From positions 1 to 64,000 of the forward strand of contig UBJO01000047.1 in assembly GCA_900465665.1 (NCBI GenBank): a DNA stretch of 64,000 bases, read 5' to 3'. Shown here piece by piece: positions 1-8,004 of the stretch. The notes under the pieces are model-generated. The model did not search any database. It saw only the letters and a program-made list of their open reading frames with translations, and was not told the origin of the DNA. This DNA comes from Hyphomicrobiales bacterium. GTDB taxonomy: Bacteria > Pseudomonadota > Alphaproteobacteria > Rhizobiales > Rhizobiaceae. The stretch's first letter is position 1, and each line of letters starts with the position of its first letter. A program made the position numbers and the translations under genes.

Positions 1-328
1 TCTGCCAAAGTAGTGCTAGGCGGGATAGGTGTCGGTTAAGCGAAACGCCTTTGCTGCTAAGTTCGACTAGGTTGAAGATCCGACCCCAGTCGATGGGGCC
101 TCGGGTGTGTCGATGCAGCCCGCTCCATATGACCGTTTGCCGTGGATGCGGAGCAAGCGATCTATCCTTCCAATTGAGATACGTCGCGATCAGCCGAGCA
201 AGTGGCATCGCCACGAGTTCCCCTCTAACGGAGGCGTTGTCTGGGACGCAGGGGATCTCCAACGCAAGTTGTCTTTTGAAGTCGGCAATCCTTGGTGGGA
301 GCGCCTCAAGCTCTGATTTTACATCCAT
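1..328 (-). CDS. Partial unknown protein running off the left edge
   Basis: On the minus strand a frame stays open without any stop from 550 down to the window edge (183 codons), and it continues outside the window. The first in-frame ATG is at 326-328 (protein begins MDVKSELEAL); the open frame above it also reads like protein (for example RLLETLRSCC), but I see only a TTG near 515 as an earlier start. The visible part is rich in Arg and Leu and ends at the edge with LNRHLSRLALLWQ. I recognise no family. It is convergent with nothing visible and lies in the accessory left part of the window. Start position is uncertain; coding status is supported mainly by the length of the open frame. Confidence 0.5.
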   Translation of the reverse strand, partial: MDVKSELEALPPRIADFKRQLALEIPCVPDNASVRGELVAMPLARLIATYLNWKDRSLAPHPRQTVIWSGLHRHTRGPIDWGRIFNLVELSSKGVSLNRHLSRLALLWQ

Positions 329-621
329 CGTTTCAAAGTCGGTGAGCGCAGGGTCAATATCAATCCTGGTTAGGTGGAAGCGACAGCAGCTACGTAGAGT
401 TTCTAGCAGTCTGCAGATACCTATCCCGACGTGTTGCTCTCTGTCGTAAGCGGGGACGAAAGCCGATTTGCCCGAAATGTGTGGGTCACTAATGCAGGGG
501 AGCCATGGCGCCAATTTGGGTCCCGAAGGGAGCCCGGCTGGCGCCCTTAGTCACCGCACAGGTGAAGCCACACCCTCGAACGCGCCTCTCGCTAAAACGA
601 CCCGGCCTATGTGCCCGGCGT

Positions 622-876
622 TCAATGGAGCACAGTTGGAACATCCTCGAAAGCCATCATTCCTTCGTCCTCGACCGTGGAGAGAAACTCAGCCCAAGCC
701 GCGTCATCTGTCTCGAACGGGTCGTCCCACACAGTCGATGTGTTCTGCTCGTTGATGACTTCTAAGTGCCAAGTCGTTTCTGTCTCGATGCGGAAGATGC
801 TCACTTCAACGACCCGTCCATCTTTGGCGAACTTAGTGCAGTGGGATGAGTAGATGATTTCAGGGTCATTTTCCAC
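622..876 (-). CDS. Small acidic hypothetical protein
   Basis: This 84-residue protein has no recognised domain. I choose the GTG at 874-876 (protein VENDPEIIYSSH read as M) because a CGGAG motif lies about 8 bases upstream. The frame stays open further, to a TTG at 969, but that stretch looks less protein-like. The C-terminal half is very acidic with aromatic residues (WDDPFETDDAAWAEF), and the middle looks like beta strands (GRVVEVSIFRIETETTWHLEV), as in many small conserved proteins of unknown function in alphaproteobacteria. No neighbour suggests a role. Confidence 0.5.
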   Translation of the reverse strand: MENDPEIIYSSHCTKFAKDGRVVEVSIFRIETETTWHLEVINEQNTSTVWDDPFETDDAAWAEFLSTVEDEGMMAFEDVPTVLH

Positions 877-1051
877 GCGTGAACTCCGGGAGGGTAGGGG
901 ATAGAAATCTTCCGAGCTTTGACAAGCAATCCTACAGAGTGCGGCTTCGCAATCAATATCCCGCGCCAATCATTATCTTAGTCAGGGAAACCGAGCCAGC
1001 TACAGTGGTTGTATCCCCTGTGAATGAATACGTTCTGGACAGGAGTTAGAT

Positions 1052-1264
1052 ATGGCTAGGCAACACTTCTCGGATGAAACGCCGTCCCATGAACAAGCGC
1101 CGGTCCCTCAGGCGTCCGACGGCGCATCTGGCAAAGTCAAACAGCGCCGACCTATGGGATCGGTGGGTGGGGAGATTGAGGCAGATAGCACTGAATTGTT
1201 GATCGACAAGAGCAACAACGGTTTGCGTAATTCCATCGGTGAGCTTCCAAAGAATGAGATTTAG
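1052..1264 (+). CDS. Small hypothetical protein
   Basis: This 70-residue hydrophilic protein starts at an ATG with a good ribosome binding site (AGGAG, five bases before the start). It is rich in Ser, Gly, Asn and Glu with no membrane segment or known motif, and looks disordered. It is unlinked to the neighbours. The start signal is the main support; it could be a chance frame. Confidence 0.35.
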   Translation: MARQHFSDETPSHEQAPVPQASDGASGKVKQRRPMGSVGGEIEADSTELLIDKSNNGLRNSIGELPKNEI

Positions 1265-1546
1265 AGTAGCTCTGTAGTCGCAATTGATCGAGCCAATATT
1301 CTTGCACTCTAAAATACCTTAGTCTCCGGGATTCCGTATTCAATGTCCGTAATTTTCATGTCCCCAATTTTATGGCACCTGCTGATTGCAACCGACGAAT
1401 AGGCGTGCACCTATCAACCCTCAAGTGAGCTTCATCGCCCGTTTCAAGAACCAAATTGGCCCTTAATGCGACTGAAAGAGCCTTTCCAAAGAGCGTAACG
1501 CGCGGACAAACCCCACCACCACTTTCGGGGACGCATTGATTTGCAC

Positions 1547-3043
1547 TTATGACAGCGTTTGGTTTCGAGAAGCAGATTCTTTCGCCCACGAAACGTGGCG
1601 CCATTCTTTCAGCGTCCGCGTTGCATCGTCAAGAGCTTCACCGCGACCACGGTCAGGCGCGAAAATGAGCCGTGATGCCTCTCCAGGTTCGAGCTTTAGC
1701 ATGCCGCCACCCAATGGATGACCCTCAAATTCGCAACTGGCTCTAGTGGTTGAAGACCCCCATGTCTTGAGCGCAATACAAGCCGCCTCGGTCTTTGTGA
1801 TGCGCACGCCGTGGATGCTATTCGTGCATGTTGCCCCGACATCGTTACGCGCCAACCGTACGTCTGATCCAGACATATATTGTAGAAAGTAGTCGGGCCG
1901 TACCACACCCGGTACCGAATACCATACGGGCCGTACACGACACTTGTAGGCACGCCGTGCCCGCTGTCCACGTTCGCTTTCCAGATATCGCATAACGGCT
2001 TTAGATAAATCTGCCTTCCCCGGGATACTGAGAAGCAGGCACTGCTCATCGGCAGCCTTCCATCTATCTAGCGTTGTAGCATCGATTACACGAGTGGTGA
2101 TGAACTTGCCGCGCCGAACTGTCGGTAAGAGGAACTCCTGCGGAATCTGGTGCGCAGCCGCTTGGCGAGGACTCAGATGAAAGAAGTCGTTGGCGCCAGT
2201 GATGTAGCCGATGCCGATTTTTGCGAAGTCTCCAAACCTAACAGCGGTGGAATGAGACTGAACCTCAAGGTAAGCTTGCCTGCCTGCATCCGCGACTAGG
2301 AGGGGCCGAAGTCGACCTCGCCAGTTCGCCTTAATGTTTGGCCAAGAGTGCATCTCGGCCGTTGGAGGTGCTGCACTTGGCGTGAAGCGATCGAGCTTCG
2401 AGAAATGAACGTGTTCGGATCGTCCTCCGTGGCCGTCGCAGTAGAGCAGCCAGCAGTCTTCGGACAGGCGCGGAAATAGCTTTTCCCGAACCGCCACGAC
2501 CTGCACTTTTGCAAACCTCCTGAGAAGGAAGTCGATGATCCCTGGCGCATAAGTTGCGTGACCGATCTCAGCAGGTACCACAAAGGCCATCCGGCCGCCC
2601 GGTTTCAATAGAGAAGCCGTCGCAATCAGAAAGGGAGCCCAACTCGAACTGAGACCGCTCAATTTGAGATCGTGAGCTGCGTAGATGGACGCAGCCGCCG
2701 CTTTCGGGAGGCCTTTAAAGTTCTGGTAGCGGATAAATGGAGGATTTCCGGCAGCGCAATCGAAACGTTCCTCCGTGTCATGTGCCCATGTGAAGAAATC
2801 GGCGTTGTCAATCCGCGCGGATTGCTGCCGTTGCTTGGATAGCCATGCAGCGTATGGATCCTGATCGATACCCCTTGAATTGGCGTGGTGGGCGAGGATG
2901 GCTCCGTCTCCACAGGATGGATCTAGCAGAAGGTCTGATTGAGATCGCAACACCCACGAAACGAGCGAAGCGGCAACGGCCTCAGGGGTAAAAAACTGGC
3001 CTGCTATTTTGCCTGAAAGAGCAGAGGACGGGATGAGATTCAT
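1547..3043 (-). CDS. N6-adenine-specific DNA methyltransferase, class I (Eco57I/TaqI-like)
   Basis: This 498-residue protein has the order typical of gamma-class adenine methyltransferases. FTPEAVAASLV near residue 18 is the N-terminal X-like motif. DPSCGDGAIL near residue 42 is the SAM-binding motif I. NPPFIRYQ near residue 100 is the catalytic NPPF/Y motif IV. GGRMAFVVPAEI follows near residue 150. The C-terminal part probably recognises DNA. It should methylate adenine in a specific DNA site using SAM. No restriction endonuclease or specificity gene is visible within 3 kb on either side, so it is either a solitary methylase or a methylase whose nuclease part has been lost. The start ATG is the first in frame. 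It sits in the low-density accessory region, consistent with horizontal transfer. Confidence 0.85.
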   Translation of the reverse strand: MNLIPSSALSGKIAGQFFTPEAVAASLVSWVLRSQSDLLLDPSCGDGAILAHHANSRGIDQDPYAAWLSKQRQQSARIDNADFFTWAHDTEERFDCAAGNPPFIRYQNFKGLPKAAAASIYAAHDLKLSGLSSSWAPFLIATASLLKPGGRMAFVVPAEIGHATYAPGIIDFLLRRFAKVQVVAVREKLFPRLSEDCWLLYCDGHGGRSEHVHFSKLDRFTPSAAPPTAEMHSWPNIKANWRGRLRPLLVADAGRQAYLEVQSHSTAVRFGDFAKIGIGYITGANDFFHLSPRQAAAHQIPQEFLLPTVRRGKFITTRVIDATTLDRWKAADEQCLLLSIPGKADLSKAVMRYLESERGQRARRAYKCRVRPVWYSVPGVVRPDYFLQYMSGSDVRLARNDVGATCTNSIHGVRITKTEAACIALKTWGSSTTRASCEFEGHPLGGGMLKLEPGEASRLIFAPDRGRGEALDDATRTLKEWRHVSWAKESASRNQTLS

Positions 3044-3261
3044 AGGATGATGCTGACGGCGGTCGAACCATTGTCTTGGTACAATGGCCGTCGGCGCAAT
3101 AGCCGAGAAAGCGATGCAGGCAGTGATTTCTACAATAGTTTGGTCGCGGTTGGTCCGCAGCGGTGCACGAGTGCGGGCTCTTCTCGGTCTATCTTGCGTA
3201 AGGGGTTGCCGCCAAGGAGCCTGGCCACCACAATCGTGGGTGACGAAACCGAGTTATTCAA

Positions 3262-3543
3262 ATGTGGGTACGACTTGAAGCCGATGAAATCGAACTGATC
3301 CTGGAGCATGTTCCTGCGGGACGCCTCACTGAGAAATTGAGAGAGGCACCCGATCAAGATACCGGCGCTTTTGTTTCAGCGGTCGATACAAATGATGATC
3401 TAGAAGTGGATGGCGACGCAGTGATCTCACGCGGTGATGAGGGAGCATTCGTTATGAGCTGGGTTTGGGTATCCAACGAGGCAGCCGGAATCGAAGCGCC
3501 AGATCTCGATGAGGACGAAGAAGATCGTTCACTCAAGGTTTAG
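3262..3543 (+). CDS. Small acidic hypothetical protein
   Basis: This 93-residue protein begins MWVRLEADEIELILEHVP. Its N-terminal 30 residues look amphipathic and helical (DEIELILEHVPAGRLTEKL), a pattern seen in many small uncharacterised proteins of rhizobia. The C-terminus is strongly acidic (DLDEDEEDRS). No known domain, signal or membrane segment is seen. It is divergent from the DNA methyltransferase, whose promoter must lie just upstream, so a link to that gene is possible but not shown. Confidence 0.45.
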   Translation: MWVRLEADEIELILEHVPAGRLTEKLREAPDQDTGAFVSAVDTNDDLEVDGDAVISRGDEGAFVMSWVWVSNEAAGIEAPDLDEDEEDRSLKV

Positions 3544-3625
3544 ACCAGGTGGCGCGTTAGAGCTGTCCGGAAATCCATGATCCAGTAATTGGATGCTGCC
3601 GCACCGAAAGCGCGGCAGCATGAGT

Positions 3626-3827
3626 TCATAGAGCTCGCAGATCCTCGGCGGCCGTCTTGCCGCTGCGGCGATCCTGCGTAGGTTCGTAGCTCACCTTCTG
3701 TCCATCCTTCAGGCCAGAGAGACCGGAGCGCTCCACAGCACTGATGTGCACGAACACGTCCGGTGCGCCATTATCAGGCGCGATGAATGGCCAAGGATAG
3801 TGGAGGCCTGACGTGGCCCCGTACCCG
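3626..3827 (-). pseudogene. Degraded cold-shock protein gene (CspA family)
   Basis: The minus strand encodes a clear CspA-family C-terminal two thirds: FIAPDNGAPDVFVHIS, then AVERSGLSGLKDGQ, then DRRSGKTAAEDLRAL and a TGA at 3626-3628. VFVHI is the RNP2 nucleic-acid-binding motif. The expected RNP1 stretch (KGYGFI) is broken: GYG is at 3819-3827 and FI at 3783-3788, with ten extra codons (ATSGLHYPWP, 3789-3818) between them. The first beta strand (GTVKWFN) and a start codon are absent upstream in this frame. I call it a pseudogene because half of the RNA-binding surface is missing. It might instead be a divergent gene with an unusual start. Confidence 0.7.
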
Positions 3828-4616
3828 CGGCTAGTTATACCGGTTAATCGACGATCAGTCAGTCTTCCACAGACAAGCCGGATCTAGAGTTCTCGGTGAC
3901 CAGAACGACATCGAGGCACGTTCGATCAGAGGACGGGGAATGTGGTCCGACCATTGAGTGCGCTGACCGGCTCTCGACGACAAGCCCATTGCAGATTCAT
4001 GTTTCCCCGCAGCAGCAGCCTGTCGCACTTGGGCCTTTCATCGTCAAGTGGTCGCCCGCCCATGTCATCGCTCCGCGCGTTGCTGGTGCAGCATGTCGTC
4101 GATTATATCCTCAACGATGTCGGCAGGGGTCTATGGTGGCTGACGGCGGGTCGAAGCTACTTGTTCCTGGAGCATTCTAGCGCTGTCTCAAACGCCACTC
4201 CCATTGGGATTTGGATACTTCACCTCCGGCCGAACCCGCCGCGCTTGCCCGAAGCATCGAGAGGCTCGGAGAACAACGACTGCGCTGGCCGTGTCGCCGT
4301 CTGTGACCGTCACGCAATCGGCGTGCGGTGAAGACATCTCTACCCTCACATTTGAGCTGAGGCGCAGGGGCAGGAACCGTCCCGCGGTTTAACGAACCGG
4401 ATCGACGCGCCACGCGAGCACGCGGGCCCAAAAGCCTGTAAAGGACCTCCCACAGGATCGAGTTTTCTTATCGGTGTAAGCGAGCGTTTCTGCTCCAATC
4501 AAGAGGTATTCCCACGGACTGGACACACGGCATCTTGACGAGTCGTTAATTTCTATGAAATGCTAAGATGTCAGACCAATTTAAAGGTCGGCTGCCTATA
4601 AAGATATTGGGGAACC
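3828..4616. other. Gene-poor stretch
   Basis: I see no convincing gene here. The open frames present are Arg/Pro/Ser-rich, lack known motifs and overlap one another. The last 60 bases hold the leader of the GntR gene at 4617. With the csp remnant beside it, the stretch looks like decayed DNA at the edge of an accessory region. Confidence 0.5.
4574..4589. promoter_or_regulatory. Possible operator before the GntR gene
   Basis: The sequence GACC-N8-GGTC (GACCAATTTAAAGGTC) lies 27 bases before the GntR start in an AT-rich leader. FCD-type GntR proteins commonly bind short palindromes near their own gene. The arms are only four bases, so this is a weak candidate. Confidence 0.25.
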
Positions 4617-5339
4617 ATGAAGGCACCAAGCAGCGATAGGCCGGTTATCCGGCCGCTTCCGGCGATGGATCGCGCACGTCAGGTAACGGATGCGTTGGCG
4701 GACTATGTGGAAGATGCGCGCCTGCAGGCCGGCGACCGGCTGCCCGCCGAGCGCGAGCTGATGGCGGACCTCAGGGTCGGGCGCTCGACCATTCGCGAGG
4801 CGATCCGGCACTTCCAGGCGCTCGGCGTGATCGAGACGCGCAAGGGCAGCGGGACCTATCTGCTGAAGCCGATCTCCAAGGCGACCATTCATATGCCGCT
4901 GTCGCTGCACGCGACGGATCTGCGCAACGCCTTGCTGCAGACGCTGGAAGTGCGCCGCGGCATCGAGTGCGAGGCCGGCATGGTCGCCGCGAAGAAGCGT
5001 ACCGCTCAGGATCTTGTCGTCATCGAAGAGAAGCTCAACGAGATGGAGCGCGTCCATCTGGAAAAGGGCACCTCGGGACCGGAGGATCTGGCCTTCCACC
5101 TCGCCATCTATGACGCCAGCCACAATCCGCTGTTTCGCCAGCTTCTCGAGCAGATGCGCGAGACCTTCTGGCAGTTCTGGCAGCACCCTTTCGAGCGGCA
5201 GGACTTCGCCCGCCGTTCCTTTCCCTTTCACCGCACGCTCTTCGACGCGATCGCCGCGCGCGATCCCGAGGCGGCGCGCGAAGAGACACTGAAAATCCTC
5301 GCGGTCGTCGAGGAAGACATCAAGGAAATGTCCCAATGA
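4617..5339 (+). CDS. GntR family transcriptional regulator, FCD (FadR) subfamily
   Basis: This 240-residue DNA-binding repressor or activator has a winged helix at residues 18-85 (GDRLPAERELMADLRVGRS, then STIREAIRHFQALG and RKGSGTYL) and a helical FCD ligand domain from about 100 to 235 (LEVRRGIECEAG, DLAFHLAIYDASHN, HRTLFDAIAARD). The FCD histidines that bind metal or ligand are present. Its stop overlaps the start of the PLP enzyme gene (ATGA), so it is the first gene of the operon running to 10837 and probably controls it in response to the imported substrate or a product. The effector is not predictable from sequence. Confidence 0.9.
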   Translation: MKAPSSDRPVIRPLPAMDRARQVTDALADYVEDARLQAGDRLPAERELMADLRVGRSTIREAIRHFQALGVIETRKGSGTYLLKPISKATIHMPLSLHATDLRNALLQTLEVRRGIECEAGMVAAKKRTAQDLVVIEEKLNEMERVHLEKGTSGPEDLAFHLAIYDASHNPLFRQLLEQMRETFWQFWQHPFERQDFARRSFPFHRTLFDAIAARDPEAAREETLKILAVVEEDIKEMSQ

Positions 5340-6502
5340 GCAACGGTTCAGACCCGTTCGAACTCGCGTCCCTCATCACCGCGCACGACGAAGGAAACTT
5401 CGCCGAAGCCGTGGTGCCGCCGATCTTCCAGACGTCGCTGTTCACCTTCTCCGATTACGACGACATGATCTCGTCTTATCGCGGCGAGAAAGTGCGGCCG
5501 ATCTACACGCGCGGGCTGAACCCGACGGTGCGCATGTTCGAGGAGATGCTGGCCAAGCTTGAGGGTGCCGAGGACGCGCTGGGCTTTGCAAGCGGCATGG
5601 CGGCGATCTCGTCGGCGGTACTGGCCTTCGTCGAGCCGGGCGATCGTATCGTTGTGGTCAAGCATGTCTATCCCGATGCCTTCCGCTTGTTCGGCACCGT
5701 GTTGAAGCGGATGAAGGTCGAGGTGACCTATGTCGACGGCCGCGACGAGGAGGCCGTCGCCAAGGCGCTTCCCGGTGCCAAGCTGTTCTACATGGAAAGC
5801 CCGACCAGCTGGGTCATGGAAGCGCATGACGTCGGCGCTCTCGCCGCTCTGGCGAAGCAGCATGGTGTGATCTCGATGATCGACAACAGCTGGGCGAGCC
5901 CGGTCTTCCAGCGCCCGATCACGCTTGGCGTCGACCTCGTCATTCACTCGGCCTCCAAATATCTCGGTGGCCACAGCGATGTCGTCGCTGGCGTCGTGGC
6001 CGGATCGAAGGAGATGGTCGCCCGCGTCAAGGCGGAATCCTATCCCTATCTCGGCGGCAAGCTGTCGCCCTTCGATGCCTGGCTTTTGATCCGCGGCATG
6101 CGCACCTTGCCGATCCGCATGAAGGCGCACGAGGCGGCCGGCATGACGATCGCCAAGCGCCTGCAGGATCTCGATGTCGTCGAAACGGTCTGCCATCCGG
6201 GCCTCGCCAACCGCCTGCCGGCAGGCCTCAACGGCACATCCGGTCTATTCTCGTTCATATTCCGCGAAGGCGTCGATATCCGCGCCTTTGCCGATCACCT
6301 CAAGCTCTTCAAACTGGGAGTGAGCTGGGGTGGGCATGAAAGCCTGATCGTACCAGGCGAGGTCGTCCTTCAGCAGAAGGCACAGCCCAATTCCGCGCAT
6401 ACCTTCGGGATCCATGCGCGGTCCGTACGCCTCCATGTCGGCCTCGAAGGAACCGAGGCGTTGTGGAAAGACATCGAGGAGGCGCTTTCCGTCGCTTCGT
6501 AA
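5336..6502 (+). CDS. Cys/Met metabolism PLP-dependent enzyme (cystathionine beta-lyase-like)
   Basis: This 388-residue fold-type I enzyme is of the usual length for the trans-sulfuration family. Family marks are RPIYTRGLNPTVRMFEEMLA (residues 54-73), GFASGMAAIS, the Asp of MIDNSWASP (about 183) that contacts the PLP ring, and the Schiff-base lysine K208 in SASKYLGGHSD. Members cleave or form C-S bonds in cystathionine, homocysteine or related amino acids; the exact reaction is not decided by these motifs. It overlaps the GntR gene by four bases and is followed 42 bases later by a sugar-type ABC importer, which suggests that the imported compound is a sulfur or amino conjugate of a sugar, or that the enzyme acts on its breakdown product. 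That link is inference. Confidence 0.85.
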   Translation: MSNGSDPFELASLITAHDEGNFAEAVVPPIFQTSLFTFSDYDDMISSYRGEKVRPIYTRGLNPTVRMFEEMLAKLEGAEDALGFASGMAAISSAVLAFVEPGDRIVVVKHVYPDAFRLFGTVLKRMKVEVTYVDGRDEEAVAKALPGAKLFYMESPTSWVMEAHDVGALAALAKQHGVISMIDNSWASPVFQRPITLGVDLVIHSASKYLGGHSDVVAGVVAGSKEMVARVKAESYPYLGGKLSPFDAWLLIRGMRTLPIRMKAHEAAGMTIAKRLQDLDVVETVCHPGLANRLPAGLNGTSGLFSFIFREGVDIRAFADHLKLFKLGVSWGGHESLIVPGEVVLQQKAQPNSAHTFGIHARSVRLHVGLEGTEALWKDIEEALSVAS

Positions 6503-6544
6503 AAGTCCAGAAACAGAGGAAAAACCTGGAAGGGGGAACTGAGC

Positions 6545-7804
6545 ATGAAAAGACTGATAACCGCAACGCTGCTGGCCACGATGATGGCGGGTACGGCGAT
6601 GGCCGACACGACGCTGAAGCTCGTCGAGGTGATCACCAGCCCCGAGCGCACCGAAACCCTGAAATCGCTTGTCGGCAAATTCGAAGCCGCCAATCCCGGC
6701 ACCAAGGTCGATATCATCTCGCTGCCCTGGAACGAAGCGTTCCAGAAGTTCGCGACGATGGTATCGGCAGGCGACACCCCTGACGTCATGGAGATGCCGG
6801 ATACCTGGCTCTCGCTTTACGCCAACAACGGCATGCTCGAAAGCCTCGAGCCCTACCTCGAGAAGTGGGAATACACCAAGGGCCTGACGCCGCGTGCGTT
6901 GGAACTCGGCCGCGACGTCAAGAACACCGCCTACATGCTGCCTTACGGCTTCTATCTGCGCGCGCTGTTCTACAACAAGAACCTCTTCAAGGAAGCCGGC
7001 GTTTCCGAGCCGCCGAAGACGATGGACGAGTTCGTCGCTGCGTCTGAAAAGGTCTCCAAGCTTCCCGGCAAGTCCGGCTACTGCCTGCGCGGCGGACCGG
7101 GCGGCCTGAACGGCTGGGTGATGTTCGGCGCCACCATGGCCGGCTCCAACAAGTTCTTCAACGACGACGGCACCTCGACCATGAACAGCGAAGGCTGGGC
7201 CAAGGGTCTCGAATGGGTCGTCGATCTCTACAAGAAGGGCCTGGCGCCGAAGGACAGCGTCAACTGGGGCTTCAACGAGACCGTCGCCGGCTTCTATTCC
7301 GGCACCTGCGCGATGCTCGACCAGGATCCGGATGCCCTGATCGCGGTTGCCCAGCGCATGAAGCCGGAGGATTTCGGCGTCACCAAGATGCCGGTCGGTC
7401 CGAGCGGCAAGGGCTTCACGACGATCGGCTTCGCCGGCTGGTCGATGTTCACCACCAGCCAGAACAAGGATCTGTCCTGGAAGCTGATCGAAACGCTTGA
7501 ATCGCCCGAAGGCAACATCGAGTGGAACAAGCGCACCGGCGCTCTCCCGGTTCACACCTCGGCCGAGAAGGACCCCTTCTATGCGAGCGAGCAGTTCAAG
7601 GGTTGGTTCGATGAACTGGCCGACAAGAACATCGTTCCGACCGTGATGCCGACCTACCTCGAGGAATTCGCCTTCTTCAAGGATTCGCTCGCTATCAAGA
7701 CGACGCAGCAGGCGCTTCTCGGCGATATCACGCCGAAGGAACTGGCTGACCAGTGGGCGGACTATCTGACCAAGGCTCAGCAGAAGTACCTCGCGAAAAA
7801 GTAA
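6545..7804 (+). CDS. ABC transporter substrate-binding protein, sugar type (family 1)
   Basis: This 419-residue periplasmic binding protein has an N-terminal signal peptide (MKRLITATLLATMMAGTAMA, cleavage after residue 20). The mature part has the family 1 layout: FEAANPGTKVDIISLPWNEA near the N-terminus, DTPDVMEMPDTW, then LPYGFYLRALFYNKNLFKEAG, and a late AGWSMFTTSQNKDLSWKLIE block. It should bind the substrate outside the inner membrane and pass it to the permeases at 8005 and 8944. A strong GGGGGAAC-type ribosome site precedes the ATG. The operon context (PLP enzyme upstream) leaves the ligand open: a sugar, or an amino-sugar or thio-sugar conjugate. Confidence 0.9.
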   Translation: MKRLITATLLATMMAGTAMADTTLKLVEVITSPERTETLKSLVGKFEAANPGTKVDIISLPWNEAFQKFATMVSAGDTPDVMEMPDTWLSLYANNGMLESLEPYLEKWEYTKGLTPRALELGRDVKNTAYMLPYGFYLRALFYNKNLFKEAGVSEPPKTMDEFVAASEKVSKLPGKSGYCLRGGPGGLNGWVMFGATMAGSNKFFNDDGTSTMNSEGWAKGLEWVVDLYKKGLAPKDSVNWGFNETVAGFYSGTCAMLDQDPDALIAVAQRMKPEDFGVTKMPVGPSGKGFTTIGFAGWSMFTTSQNKDLSWKLIETLESPEGNIEWNKRTGALPVHTSAEKDPFYASEQFKGWFDELADKNIVPTVMPTYLEEFAFFKDSLAIKTTQQALLGDITPKELADQWADYLTKAQQKYLAKK

Positions 7805-7835
7805 GCGGGCTGAAAAGGGGGCTTCGCATGTGTGG

Positions 7836-7953
7836 CCCCCTCATCCGCCTGCCGGCACCTTCTCCCCGTTGGGGAGAAGGGGTTCCGCCGCAACCTCTCC
7901 GTTCCCTTCTCCCCAACGGGGAGAAGGTGGCCTAGTAAGGCCGGATGAGGGGG
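7836..7953. repeat. RIME-like palindromic intergenic element
   Basis: This 118-bp element has perfect 12-bp terminal inverted repeats (CCCCCTCATCCG at 7836-7847, its complement at 7942-7953). Inside are two perfect hairpins with 10-bp stems: 7858-7880 (loop GTT) and 7905-7927 (loop AAC), whose stems are identical (CCTTCTCCCC/GGGGAGAAGG). This matches the Rhizobium-specific intergenic mosaic elements (RIME) in size, ends and core. It lies between the binding-protein stop and the first permease start, so it will be transcribed as a strongly folded RNA and could lower permease expression relative to the binding protein or stabilise the upstream message. Confidence 0.85.
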
Positions 7954-8004
7954 CTGCGGGCCCTACTGCGGGCAAACTGAACGTAACCATGAAAGCCGCC
8001 CAAG

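Noticed and set aside
4596..5336. 246-codon frame on the minus strand opposite the GntR gene
   Set aside because: It is an antisense shadow of a clear FCD-GntR gene; the composition (Arg, Gly, Asp, Leu rich) is typical of the opposite strand of GC-rich coding DNA.
6245..7555. 436-codon frame on the minus strand
   Set aside because: It is fully opposite the end of the PLP gene and the sugar binding-protein gene, which have strong family motifs; no motif is seen in the shadow.
7858..7927. CRISPR-like or terminator reading of the two identical hairpins
   Set aside because: Only two copies with terminal inverted repeats are present and there is no spacer series or T-run; a RIME-type element explains it better.
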